A stretch of 64,000 nt of DNA from assembly GCA_036259875.1 (NCBI GenBank), contig DATAAZ010000037.1, forward strand, positions 15,733 to 79,732, in the 5' to 3' direction. The DNA is from DATAAZ01 sp036259875. Lineage in GTDB: Bacteria; Actinomycetota; Thermoleophilia; Gaiellales; Gaiellaceae. The notes beneath the pieces are model-generated. The model was not told where the DNA came from. It did no database searches and saw only the letters and a program-made list of their open reading frames with translations. Shown here piece after piece: positions 41,320 through 49,918 of the stretch (positions are counted from its first letter, which is position 1; every line of letters begins with the position of its first letter). The position numbers and the translations under genes are program-made.

Positions 41320-42261
41320 CTACAGGTACTCGGCCGCGGTGTCGGTGACCGTCTCGGCGAACGGCCGTGTTCGGAACCCGACCTCTCGCTCGGCCTTCGC
41401 GGCGCTCGCGAACCACCAGAGCCGCGCCGCCTCTACCCGGCCGGGTTCGACGGGCCAGCGAAGGAGCGACGCGCCCGCCGACGCGGCCACCCCCGGCACG
41501 CGGACCATCCGCCTCCGGACGCCGGTCACGCGGGCGACGAGGTCGAAGAAGTCCCGCCACGCGAGATTGCCGTCGGGCGCGGTGAGAATGTAGCGCTCGC
41601 CGGAGCGGCCTAGCTCCGCGACGGCGAGGAGCCCGGCCGCGACGTCGCGAACGTCGACATTCGCCGTCCCGCCTTCGACGTAGATCCGAATTCGGCCGCG
41701 AAGGTAGCGCGGGACCGGCCAGGTCGAGCTCCCGTAGAGGTCGCCGGGACCGAGCGCGACGCTCGGGTTCGCGATCACGACGTCGCGCCCGTCGACCGCG
41801 GCTCCGAGGACGAGCCGCTCGGCCAGCCGCTTCGTCGCGCAATACGGAATGCTCTCCGCGGCAGCGGGGAAGGGCTGATCCTCGGTCGCGAGGCGGTCGG
41901 GGGACGACGACGGCCCGACGGCCGCGAGGCTCGACACGTGAACGAGGCGCGCCTCCGGGTCGGCGGATGCGAGCACCGTCTGCACCGTCTCGACGTTCGC
42001 CTCGCGGAGCCGCCGAATATCGCGGCGCTCGTAGCTCACCAGGCCGGCCGCATGGAAGACGAGACGGCAGTCCGCGGACGCGCGGCGAACTGCCTCCGGG
42101 TCAAGCAGCCGGCCGCGAACGACCTCGACCCCCGCCCGCTCGAGAAAGGACGCATCTGTCTGCGGGCGGACAAGCGCGCGCACGGGGTCGCCTCGCTCCT
42201 GAAGGAGGCGAACGAGATGGCGCCCGAGAAACCCCGTCGCGCCCGTGACGAGGACACTCAC
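41320..42261 (-). CDS. NAD-dependent epimerase/dehydratase (HpnA/DFR-like SDR)
   Basis: 313 residues from GTG 42261 (VSVLVTGATGFLGRHLVRLL). Extended SDR: GATGFLG nucleotide motif, FHAAGLVSYERRD, SSLAAVG, and Tyr-x-x-x-Lys in IPYCATKRLAE. It resembles dihydroflavonol-reductase-like or hopanoid-associated sugar epimerases. Substrate unknown. The GTGA overlap couples it to the cupin gene. Confidence 0.9.
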   Translation of the reverse strand: MSVLVTGATGFLGRHLVRLLQERGDPVRALVRPQTDASFLERAGVEVVRGRLLDPEAVRRASADCRLVFHAAGLVSYERRDIRRLREANVETVQTVLASADPEARLVHVSSLAAVGPSSSPDRLATEDQPFPAAAESIPYCATKRLAERLVLGAAVDGRDVVIANPSVALGPGDLYGSSTWPVPRYLRGRIRIYVEGGTANVDVRDVAAGLLAVAELGRSGERYILTAPDGNLAWRDFFDLVARVTGVRRRMVRVPGVAASAGASLLRWPVEPGRVEAARLWWFASAAKAEREVGFRTRPFAETVTDTAAEYL

Positions 42262-42566
42262 GTGCGCGGGCGCGCGAAAACGACAAGCAGCGTGATGTCG
42301 TCGTAGTCGACGAAGCGGTGTGGAACCTCGGCCGCCACGAAGAGTGCGTCGCCCTGCCGTGCGTCCAGCCGTTCGCCGTCGACCTCGAGGGTGCCGCTCC
42401 CCGCGAGAACGACGTACAGCTCGTCGTCGGCATGCGGCTGCTGGCGGTCGGGCTCAGGCGCGACGAGGCGGTAGACGCCGAGCTCGAGCCCGGGAGTCGC
42501 GCTCATGATCTCGTACCCGCCGGGCCCGAGGTCCCTGGCGACGTTTCCGAGGTGGCGGGCCCGCAC
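42258..42566 (-). CDS. Cupin domain protein
   Basis: 102 residues from GTG 42566. One cupin barrel: PHADDELYVVLAGSGTLEVDGE as motif 1 (His-x-x-x-x-Glu) and GDALFVAAEVPHRFVDYDD as motif 2. A small metal-binding enzyme or regulator of unknown substrate. It is divergent from the FAD oxidoreductase gene with a 28-base gap. Confidence 0.85.
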   Translation of the reverse strand: MRARHLGNVARDLGPGGYEIMSATPGLELGVYRLVAPEPDRQQPHADDELYVVLAGSGTLEVDGERLDARQGDALFVAAEVPHRFVDYDDITLLVVFARPRT

Positions 42567-42594
42567 GCGCGCGAGCCTACTACGATCGTCCTGC

Positions 42595-43707
42595 GTGGCC
42601 AGCGAGTCGGCTGAGGTCGTGATCGTCGGCGGCGGCGCGATGGGTGCGAGCGCCGCGTACCACCTGAGCGAGCTCGGGATGACGGACGTCGTCCTGCTCG
42701 AACGCGAGACGCTCGCCTCCGGCTCGACGAGCAAATCGGCGGGCGGGATCCGCGCTCAGTTCGCCGACGAGCTCAACATCGAGATCGCGCTCCGCTCGAT
42801 CGCCGAGTTCCAGACGTTCACCGAGCGCACGGGCGCCGAGATCGACTTCCAGCAAGCGGGCTACCTCTTCCTCCTCGACAACGAGGCGGACGCCGAACGG
42901 TTTCGCGAGGCACTGGAGCTCCAGGCGTCGCTCGGCGTCCCCTCCCGCGAGCTGCCGCCCACCGAGGCGGCCGAGATGGTCCCGCAGCTCGTCGTCGACG
43001 ACCTCGTTGCCGCGACGTTCTGCCCGCTCGACGGGCGGGCGACGCCCGAGGCCGTCGTCGCCGGGTACGCCGACGTGGCCAGGCGACGAGGCGTGCGCAT
43101 TCACCAGGGTGAGCCGGTCGAGCGAATCGACGTGAGTGACGATGCCGTGACGGCGGTCGAGACGCCCAACCGACGAATCGCCACGGGGACGGTCGTCTGC
43201 ACGGCGGGCGTGTGGTCGGCCGACGTCGCCGCGCTGGCGGGACTCGAGCTTCCCGTCCGCGGAGAGCGCCGGTGGATGTACTACACACCCGAGCGCGGAG
43301 GCCTCCCGAGCGGACCACTGCCCCTGACGATCGACTTCGCGACCAGCTTCTACTTCCACGACGAAGGGCCGGGGCTCGCGTTCGGCGGCCGCGAGGCGCG
43401 GATCGACGACCTCGCCGTCCACGCGCTCAAGCGCCTCCCCGTCCTCACCGAGCTTCCCGTCGCCTCGTCGTGGTCCGGCTTCTACGAGATGAGCCCCGAC
43501 CACAACGCGATAGTCGGAGAGGCCGTGGAGCCCGCCCGCTTCCTTTACGCGACCGGGTTCTCGGGACACGGCTTCCAGCAGGCGCCCGCCGTCGGCGAGC
43601 ACCTGGCGGAGCTCGTCGCCGGACGTAAGCCGACGCTCGACCTCTCGCCGTTCTCGCTCGATCGGTTCGCGGCCGGCGCGCTTCGGGAAGAGCAGTTCGT
43701 GATCTAG
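42595..43707 (+). CDS. FAD-dependent amino-acid oxidoreductase (DAO family)
   Basis: 370 residues from GTG 42595. Dinucleotide motif VVIVGGGAMGASAAYHLSE at 8-26, second FAD contact STSKSAGGIRAQF, and C-terminal FLYATGFSGHGFQQAPAVGE. Family members include the sarcosine oxidase beta subunit and glycine oxidase ThiO. The next genes are a histidine phosphatase and an NCS1 transporter, so glycine oxidation for thiazole synthesis is one possibility, not proven. Confidence 0.9.
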   Translation: MASESAEVVIVGGGAMGASAAYHLSELGMTDVVLLERETLASGSTSKSAGGIRAQFADELNIEIALRSIAEFQTFTERTGAEIDFQQAGYLFLLDNEADAERFREALELQASLGVPSRELPPTEAAEMVPQLVVDDLVAATFCPLDGRATPEAVVAGYADVARRRGVRIHQGEPVERIDVSDDAVTAVETPNRRIATGTVVCTAGVWSADVAALAGLELPVRGERRWMYYTPERGGLPSGPLPLTIDFATSFYFHDEGPGLAFGGREARIDDLAVHALKRLPVLTELPVASSWSGFYEMSPDHNAIVGEAVEPARFLYATGFSGHGFQQAPAVGEHLAELVAGRKPTLDLSPFSLDRFAAGALREEQFVI

Positions 43708-43718
43708 TGCCGCCGGCC

Positions 43719-44324
43719 ATGCGCCTCTTCGTGATCGCCCGCCACGCCGAGTCGACGCTGAATCACGAGCGCCGCGTCAACGGCGACCCGTCCGTCCCCG
43801 TCGCCCTGACGGAGCGCGGCCGCGAGGAGGCGCGCCAGATGGGGGTGCAGGTGGCGAACGTTCCGTTCGACGTCTGCGTCCACACGCGCTTCCCGCGGAC
43901 GCGCGAGACCGCCGCGCTCGCGCTCGCCGGCCGTGAGATCCCGTTCGCCGAGGAGCCGTTGCTCGACGACATCGACGTCGGCGACTTCGACGGCGCGCCC
44001 GTCGCGGAGTACCGCCGCTGGAAGCACTCGCATGCGCGGAGCGTCCCCTTCCCGGGCGGCGAGAGCCTCGACGCTGCCGCGGCCCGCTACGCACGGGGGT
44101 GGGCGGCGATCCTCGCCACGTCGTACGCGAGCGTCCTCGTCGTTTGCCACGAGATTCCGCTCCGATACGCGCTGAACGGCGTCGGCGGCTCCGACTCGCT
44201 CGACGGCCCCGTCCACGAGCTGCGAAACGCAACGCCGTACCTCTTCACGGAGGAGACGCTCGCGCGCGCGATCGCCGGGATCGAGCGCCTGCTTCCCGCC
44301 GCCGGCGACCTGGCCGCGACCTGA
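43719..44324 (+). CDS. Histidine phosphatase family protein
   Basis: 201 residues from ATG 43719; GTG 43707, which overlaps the upstream stop, would add 4. The RHG-type motif is RHAES (MRLFVIARHAESTLNHERRV), with a second Arg in TRFPRTRETA and the second catalytic His in VLVVCHEIPLRY. These enzymes remove phosphate from sugars, 2,3-bisphosphoglycerate or cofactor precursors such as alpha-ribazole phosphate. Specificity is not predictable. Confidence 0.85.
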   Translation: MRLFVIARHAESTLNHERRVNGDPSVPVALTERGREEARQMGVQVANVPFDVCVHTRFPRTRETAALALAGREIPFAEEPLLDDIDVGDFDGAPVAEYRRWKHSHARSVPFPGGESLDAAAARYARGWAAILATSYASVLVVCHEIPLRYALNGVGGSDSLDGPVHELRNATPYLFTEETLARAIAGIERLLPAAGDLAAT

Positions 44325-44362
44325 ACATTCCAGACGGCCCGGCGGCCGGTAAAACGAAGGCG

Positions 44363-45703
44363 ATGACCGCGAGGGAGGGAAGCTGGGGCGTCACGCCCGT
44401 CCCCGAGCGCCTGCGCACGCTCTCCGGGCTCGACCTGACACTTCTCTGGGGCAACCTCGGCGTCAGCCTGCTCGTCCTCGTCACGGGCGCGTTCCTCGTC
44501 CCGGCGCTCTCGCTTCGGGATGCCCTCGTGGCGATCGTCGTCGGCAGCCTGGTCGGAAACCTCATGCTCGGGCTCGCCGGGATGATCGGCGCGGACGGGC
44601 GCGTCCCCGCGATGGTGCTCCTTCGCGCGCCGCTCGGCCGCCGCGGCTCGTACCTGGCGACGGGGTTGAACGTCGCTCAGTGCCTGGGCTGGGCGACGTT
44701 CGAGATCATCATCATCGCCGCCGCTGCCGGGGCGCTCTCGGACGAGGTGTTCGGCTTCGAGGGGACCGCCCTCTGGACGATCGTGTGCGGCGTCGTCGCG
44801 CTCGGGCTCGGGCTCCTGGGGCCGATCGGCGTCGTGCGGCGCGTGCTGCGCCGCTTCGCGGTCTGGATCGTGCTCGCCTCGCTCGTCTACCTGACCTGGT
44901 GGGCCCTTGGCGAGGCGGCGCTCGGGGACCTCTGGGCGGCACCCGCCGAGGGCGGCAGCTCGATCGTCCTCGGCATCGACCTCGTCGTCGCGATCACCGT
45001 GAGCTGGATCCCGCTCGCGCCCGATTACACCCGCTTTGCGCGGGGGCGCCGCGGCGCGTTCCTGGGAACGGGGCTCGGGTACTTCATGGCCGGGACCTGG
45101 ATGCTCGTACTCGGCGCGCTCCTCGTCCTCAGTCGCGGCCTCAGCGATCCCGTCGAGCTGCCGGCGGGCGTTGCGGCTGCCGGGCTTGCAAGCGGGCTCG
45201 CGCTCCTCGCGGTCACCGTCGACGAGACGGACGAGGCCTTCGCGAACATCTACTCGACCGCCGTCTCGCTTCAGAACGTCGTTCCAGCGCTCTCGCAGCG
45301 GCTTCTGCTCGTCGTCGTCTCGGCGCTCGCGACCCTCGGCGCCCTCACGCTCGACCTCGAGAATTACGAGAGCTTCCTCTTCCTGCTCGGATCCTTCTTC
45401 GTGCCGCTCTTCGGGGCTCTCCTCGCCGACTGGATCCTGTCGAGCGCGTCGTACCGCGCGAGCGACTTCTTCTCGGGGCCTGCGTTCCGCCCGGCGCTGA
45501 TCGGGGCGTGGGTCGCCGGGTTCGCGCTGTACCACTGGCTCCACCCGCTCGGGCCGGGCTGGTGGACCGACCTCGTCGAGCGCACGAGCCCGCCGTCCGT
45601 CGAGATCGGGTCCTCACTGCCGAGCTTCGGGCTCGCGTTCGCGCTCGCCGCGGTCGCGATCGCGGTCGAGCGGCGGCTGCGTCCCGCTTCTGCCGCGGCG
45701 TGA
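44363..45703 (+). CDS. NCS1-type transporter (CytX/purine-cytosine permease-like)
   Basis: 446 residues from ATG 44363 with GAAGG upstream. About 12 membrane spans; the NCS1 features WGNLGVSLLVLVTGAFLVP at the first helix, LGRRGSYLATGLNVAQCLGW and WIPLAPDYTRFAR. It resembles CytX-like hydroxymethylpyrimidine permeases and cytosine transporters. No TPP riboswitch fits in the 38-base gap upstream, so thiamine-precursor transport remains a guess. Confidence 0.87.
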   Translation: MTAREGSWGVTPVPERLRTLSGLDLTLLWGNLGVSLLVLVTGAFLVPALSLRDALVAIVVGSLVGNLMLGLAGMIGADGRVPAMVLLRAPLGRRGSYLATGLNVAQCLGWATFEIIIIAAAAGALSDEVFGFEGTALWTIVCGVVALGLGLLGPIGVVRRVLRRFAVWIVLASLVYLTWWALGEAALGDLWAAPAEGGSSIVLGIDLVVAITVSWIPLAPDYTRFARGRRGAFLGTGLGYFMAGTWMLVLGALLVLSRGLSDPVELPAGVAAAGLASGLALLAVTVDETDEAFANIYSTAVSLQNVVPALSQRLLLVVVSALATLGALTLDLENYESFLFLLGSFFVPLFGALLADWILSSASYRASDFFSGPAFRPALIGAWVAGFALYHWLHPLGPGWWTDLVERTSPPSVEIGSSLPSFGLAFALAAVAIAVERRLRPASAAA

Positions 45704-46113
45704 TCGCGCTCGCTGAATGCGATGACGCGGTCTACCTCGTCGAGCTCGGCGGCTCCGCGGACGAGGACGCGCTCGTCACCCGCGACCCCGGCGGTCGGGT
45801 CGAGCGCGCGCGCCCCGTCGACGTCGTGCCGCCGTGGCTCTCGGCGAGCCTCGTCGACGTCGATGCGGCCGGTTCGACCATCATGATCGCGGTCGACCAC
45901 CGCCCGCCGCTGCTCGCCTCGTACGACGCAGGCAGGACGTGGAGCGAACGAGGCGCAGGCCTCCCACCCGGGCGAGCCGTCGCGCTGGGCGCCAACCCCG
46001 ACGACGTCCTCTACGGCGCCCGGAACCGCCTCTACGTCTCGCGCGACGGTGGCCGGTTCTGGCGCGCGCTCGGCGTCGAGCTCCCCGAGATCCGCGACGT
46101 CGCCTGGGGGTAG
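45700..46113 (+). CDS. Small BNR-repeat protein
   Basis: 137 residues from GTG 45700 (GTGA overlap with the transporter). Two sialidase-type Asp boxes are visible: SYDAGRTWSERG and SRDGGRFWRAL. That makes a partial beta-propeller of too few blades to fold alone, so it may be a remnant or oligomerise. Function unknown. Confidence 0.7.
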   Translation: MIALAECDDAVYLVELGGSADEDALVTRDPGGRVERARPVDVVPPWLSASLVDVDAAGSTIMIAVDHRPPLLASYDAGRTWSERGAGLPPGRAVALGANPDDVLYGARNRLYVSRDGGRFWRALGVELPEIRDVAWG

Positions 46114-46207
46114 TGCCGCGGCCACCAATACACGCCGGACACTGGCCCGCGACCTCGCGACCCAGGAATCCACAGCACGACCCGTCGGGGCACTAGGGTC
46201 CGCAGCA

Positions 46208-47620
46208 GTGCACCGAGACGAGATCGACGCCGCGCTCGGGCTGGTCGCCGAGCATGCACGCGGCTACCTGGCGGCGCTCGACGCCGCGCCGCTGCACACG
46301 CCGACCTTCGAGGAGACGGCGTGGAGCTTCGACGGGCGGCTCCCCGACGAGGGAGCGGGCGCGGCGGCGACGATCCGCGAGCTCCTCGAGCGCGGCCTCG
46401 ACGCGACGGTCGCCTCGGCGGGGCCGCGGAACTTCCACTTCGTGACGGGTGGCGTCACCCCGGCCGCGCTCGGCGCCGACTGGCTGGCCTCGCTTCTCGA
46501 CCAGAACTCGTTCGCGTGGATCGAGTCTCCGCTCGGGGCGCAGCTCGAACGCACGAGCCTCGCCTGGCTGCGAGAGCTCTTCGACCTCCCGGCGGGCTGG
46601 GGCGGCGTGCTGACGACGGGAGCCACGATGGCGAACTTCGTCGCGCTCGCGTGCGCGCGCCGCTGGTGGGCGGGGCAGCACGGCGTCGACGTCGACGCCG
46701 AGGGGCTGCCCGGCCTGCCGCCGATCCCCGTCTTCGCGGGCGGCTACGTCCACTCGACCGCGGTGAAGGCGCTCGGGATGCTCGGGATCGGGCGCGCGAG
46801 CGTGCGAGTCCTCGCGCGCGACCCGGTCGGGCGTCTCGATCTCGAGGCGCTCGGGACGGCGCTCCACGAGCTCGGCGGGGCGCCCGCGATCGTCCTCGCG
46901 ACGGCCGGCGAGGTCAACGCGGGCGATTTCGACCCGATCGCCCGCATGGCGGAACTCGCCGAGCAGCACGGCGCGTGGCTGCACGTGGACGGCGCGTTCG
47001 GGCTCTTCGCGCGGGTCGCCCCCGGGGCGGCGTACCTCGCGGACGGCGTCGAGCGGGCGGACTCCGTGATCGCCGACGGGCACAAGTGGCTGAACGTTCC
47101 CTACGACTGCGGCTTCGCGTTCGTCCGCGACCCGACCGCCCTGCCCGCCGTCTTCAACGCCGCGGCGGCGTACCTCCCCGGCGAGGACCCCCGACGCCCG
47201 ACGTTCGGCTTCCTCGGGCCCGAGAGTTCGCGCCGCGCCCGGTCATTCGCGGTCTGGGCGACGCTCGCCGCGTACGGGAGGCGCGGCTACCGCGAGCTCG
47301 TCGAGCGAAACCTCGCGCTCGCGCGCCGGGCCGCCGAGCGGGTCGACGCGGCAACGGACCTCGAGCGGCTCGCGGAGGTGCCGCTCAACATCATCTGCTT
47401 TCGCTACCGCCCGCCCCGACTCTCCGAGCCCGCGCTCGACGATCTGAACACGCGCCTGGGCGAAGCGATCCTCACGGACGGGCGCGTCTACATGGGAACG
47501 ACGCGCTACGGCGGCCGGGTCGCCCTCCGCCCCGCGATCGTCAACTGGCGAACGCGCGAGGATGACGTCGACCTCTGCGTCGACGTCGTCCGCGAGCTCG
47601 GCGCGAAGCTTCTGCGGTAG
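46208..47620 (+). CDS. PLP-dependent amino acid decarboxylase (group II)
   Basis: 470 residues from GTG 46208. Group II decarboxylase pattern: RNFHFVTGGVTPAALGADWL, TTGATMANFVAL, WLHVDGAFGLFA with the PLP Asp, and the Schiff-base Lys in DGHKWLNVPYDCGF. Related to aromatic-amino-acid, glutamate and diaminobutyrate decarboxylases; substrate unresolved. It may instead be a lyase-type relative. Confidence 0.9.
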   Translation: MHRDEIDAALGLVAEHARGYLAALDAAPLHTPTFEETAWSFDGRLPDEGAGAAATIRELLERGLDATVASAGPRNFHFVTGGVTPAALGADWLASLLDQNSFAWIESPLGAQLERTSLAWLRELFDLPAGWGGVLTTGATMANFVALACARRWWAGQHGVDVDAEGLPGLPPIPVFAGGYVHSTAVKALGMLGIGRASVRVLARDPVGRLDLEALGTALHELGGAPAIVLATAGEVNAGDFDPIARMAELAEQHGAWLHVDGAFGLFARVAPGAAYLADGVERADSVIADGHKWLNVPYDCGFAFVRDPTALPAVFNAAAAYLPGEDPRRPTFGFLGPESSRRARSFAVWATLAAYGRRGYRELVERNLALARRAAERVDAATDLERLAEVPLNIICFRYRPPRLSEPALDDLNTRLGEAILTDGRVYMGTTRYGGRVALRPAIVNWRTREDDVDLCVDVVRELGAKLLR

Positions 47621-47629
47621 CGTCGTCGC

Positions 47630-47917
47630 ATGCCTGCTTACGTCGTCGTGAACATCGACGTGCTCTATCCCGAGCGCTACGCCGAGTACGTCCAGCGGGC
47701 ACCGGAGAGCGTCGCCCGCTTCGGTGGTCGTTACATCGCCCGCGCCGGGCGAACGGACGTGCTCGAGGGCGACTGGATTCCGAAGCGCTTCGTCATTCTC
47801 GAGTTCCCGACGTACGAGGACGCGAAGGCCTGGTGGGCCTCCGAGGAGTACGCCGACGCAAAGGCGCTCCGGCACGCGACGGCGACGACCCAGATGGTCG
47901 TCACCGAGGGTCTGTAG
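47630..47917 (+). CDS. DUF1330 family protein
   Basis: 95 residues from ATG 47630. The whole length matches DUF1330: AYVVVNIDVLYPERYAEY, FGGRYIARAGRTDVLEGDW and RFVILEFPTYEDAKAWWASE. A small dimeric alpha+beta barrel protein of unknown function. It ends CTG TAG, inside an inverted repeat shared with the facing phzF gene. Confidence 0.88.
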   Translation: MPAYVVVNIDVLYPERYAEYVQRAPESVARFGGRYIARAGRTDVLEGDWIPKRFVILEFPTYEDAKAWWASEEYADAKALRHATATTQMVVTEGL

Positions 47918-47925
47918 GCACCGCA

Positions 47926-47944
47926 GGGCGGGGCATGCCCGCCC
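47926..47944. terminator. Bidirectional terminator hairpin
   Basis: GGGCGGG and CCCGCCC form a perfect 7-bp stem around GCATG. Outer bases CTGTAGG and CCTACAG, which include both stop codons, can extend the pairing with a 5' bulge. Confidence 0.5.
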
Positions 47945-48787
47945 CTACAGCCGAAACTCGCCGCGGGCCACGACGACCGCCGAGCCGGCGACCTCGACCC
48001 GCTCGATTCGCTCGGGAGAGCCGTCGGCGCGCGCGTAGAGCGTGCTCGGGCGGCCGGTCTCCGCTCCCTGCAAGATCTCGATCTCCTGACCCCAGGGGAT
48101 CCGCCCGTGCCGTGCGAGGTGGACGGCGAGCGGTCCGGCCGCCGAGCCCGTCGCCGGGTCCTCGGGGACGCCGTCGCCGGGCGCGAACATGCGCGCCTTC
48201 CAGCGCGCCGCGGCACCCGCGAAGCAGACCGCCCCTACGTAACCCGTCAACCGCGCGAGCGCTGCAAGATCGGGATCGAGCGCCGCGACCGCTTCGTCGC
48301 TTGCAAGCGTCACGAAGACGTGCCGGATGCCCAGGTCGTACAGCTCGACGGGAAGCTCGGAGCGCTCGACGCCGAGCGCCGCGAGGAGCTCCGCCTCCGC
48401 AGCGTAGGGCTCGATTCGCGGAATCGGCTGCGACATCCGCCCGAACACGATCCGCGGCCCCTCCCGCTCGAGCGCGACGGGGACGAGGCCTGCGCCCGTC
48501 TCGAGGCGGATCTCGGTCCGCTGGAGCGGCCCGCCGAGGACGAACGCGGTCCCGAGGACGGGGTGACCGGCGAAGAGCATCTCCGTCATCGGGGTGAAGA
48601 TCCTGATCCGGACGTCGCCGTCTCTTGCCGGCGGGTAGACGAAGACGGTCTCCGAGTAGTTCATTTCCCGGGCGAGCGGCTGGAGGAGCTCGTCCGGAAT
48701 CTCGCGCGCGTCGGTGAACACGGCGAGCTGGTTCCCCGTGAGCGGCCGGTCGGTGAAGACGTCGACGACGACGTAGCGAAATGTCAC
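47945..48787 (-). CDS. PhzF family isomerase/epimerase
   Basis: 280 residues from GTG 48787; a TTG one codon earlier is also possible. PhzF fold: VDVFTDRPLTGNQLAVF with the GNQLAV motif, catalytic Glu in EMNYSETVFV, PMTEMLFAGHPVLGTAF and GDGVPEDPATGSAAG. Family members isomerise small diene or amino acid compounds; PhzF itself serves phenazine synthesis. No phenazine genes are near, so the substrate is unknown. Confidence 0.9.
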   Translation of the reverse strand: MTFRYVVVDVFTDRPLTGNQLAVFTDAREIPDELLQPLAREMNYSETVFVYPPARDGDVRIRIFTPMTEMLFAGHPVLGTAFVLGGPLQRTEIRLETGAGLVPVALEREGPRIVFGRMSQPIPRIEPYAAEAELLAALGVERSELPVELYDLGIRHVFVTLASDEAVAALDPDLAALARLTGYVGAVCFAGAAARWKARMFAPGDGVPEDPATGSAAGPLAVHLARHGRIPWGQEIEILQGAETGRPSTLYARADGSPERIERVEVAGSAVVVARGEFRL

Positions 48788-48838
48788 CAAGCCAGTAAAC
48801 CAGTCGCATTGCAGGATCCGGTCAGGGAGGGAGGTCGA

Positions 48839-49918
48839 TCACGCCTTGCTGGCCGCGGCCCTCCGCGACGATGCCGAGGCGCCGCCCGTCGGCACGTCCG
48901 CGGTCGGTGGACAAGCCGAACGTGGCGGACTTGGCGGCCGGGTGCGTTCCTCCGCGGCCGCGACATCCGGCTCGACGCGCGCGAGCTGCGCCCGAAGCGC
49001 GAGCACGGCGAGATCCTTCGCCTTGGCCTCGACCATCACGTCGAGCGGGCCGGGCGCGATGTGGAGCAGTGCCGCGAGGTCCCAGGGCGGAACGAAATCC
49101 GCGTGCTGGTCGAGCCGGGGCGCCACGTGGATGCGACGGAACCCGCGCTCGCCCCGCATTCGCCGCTTGACGACGCGGAGCTCGGTTCGCGGACTCGAGA
49201 GGTGGACCTTGGGCCTCGCGTCGCCGCCCCACGTCCCGTACGCGAGCTCGAGCGCCCGCTTCTCGTCGAGTCCGGGCGGTCGGTTGAGACGATGGTGGTG
49301 GAGGTCGAAGACGACGCGAACCCCGGTGCGGTCGTGGAGCGCGACAACGTCGGCCACGTCGAAGGTGCGCTCGTCGTTCTCCACGACGACGCGGCGGCGC
49401 GCTCGCTCGGAGAGACGCTCGTACGCGCGCGCCCAGCGATCGAGCGCGGCGGGCTTGTCGCCGTAACCCCCGCCCGCGTGGATGACGACGACGGCCTCCG
49501 GTCCCGCGCCGAGCGCGTCGAGGAGGAGCGCATCCTGCTCGAGGTCGGCCCTCGACTTCGCGGCGAGCTCGGGGTCCGGCGTGCTGAGCACGGTGTACTG
49601 GCCCGGGTGCGTCGAGAGCCGCAGGCCCAGCTCGCGCGCCTTGGCGCCCAGCGCGGCCAGCCGGTCCGCGCATGCGTCGATCTGCCGCCGGTAGTCGAAC
49701 GTCTGCAGGTCGGGGTGCGTCCCGTACGGGACGGTGCCGCTCGAGAGGCGGTACACCGAAATCCCGCTCGCACGGAGATAGTCGAAGACGACGTCGAGGA
49801 GCTCGAGGCTGCGCGAGAGGTGAGGCCGGTTCTGCCAACGCCGGGTGTCCGCGGTCTTCAGGCCTCCGTCTCCGAGCACCTTGACCGCGAAGCCGAGGCG
49901 ATACGGATGCACGGTCAC
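48839..49918 (-). CDS. uvsE: UV damage endonuclease UvsE/UvdE
   Basis: 359 residues from GTG 49918 (GTGA overlap with the DHH gene). Metal-binding TIM-barrel of the UVDE family: RLGFAVKVLGDGG, YRLSSGTVPYG, LRLSTHPGQYTVL, VVIHAGGGYGDK, VVENDERTFDV and VFDLHHHRLN with metal ligands. It nicks DNA 5' to cyclobutane dimers and 6-4 photoproducts without ATP. The last 40 residues are a low-complexity tail. Its place at the end of a CarH-type operon suggests light control of UV repair. Confidence 0.9.
   Translation of the reverse strand: MTVHPYRLGFAVKVLGDGGLKTADTRRWQNRPHLSRSLELLDVVFDYLRASGISVYRLSSGTVPYGTHPDLQTFDYRRQIDACADRLAALGAKARELGLRLSTHPGQYTVLSTPDPELAAKSRADLEQDALLLDALGAGPEAVVVIHAGGGYGDKPAALDRWARAYERLSERARRRVVVENDERTFDVADVVALHDRTGVRVVFDLHHHRLNRPPGLDEKRALELAYGTWGGDARPKVHLSSPRTELRVVKRRMRGERGFRRIHVAPRLDQHADFVPPWDLAALLHIAPGPLDVMVEAKAKDLAVLALRAQLARVEPDVAAAEERTRPPSPPRSACPPTADVPTGGASASSRRAAASKA

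Noticed and set aside
44325..44362. TPP riboswitch before the CytX-like transporter
   Set aside because: Only 38 bases separate the genes and no thi-box elements are visible.
44087..45544. 485-codon minus-strand frame
   Set aside because: Highly charged, repetitive composition and exact antisense to the NCS1 transporter: a G+C-rich shadow.
46114..46207. tRNA or small RNA in the 94-base gap before the decarboxylase gene
   Set aside because: No cloverleaf arms or T-loop found; just a plain spacer.
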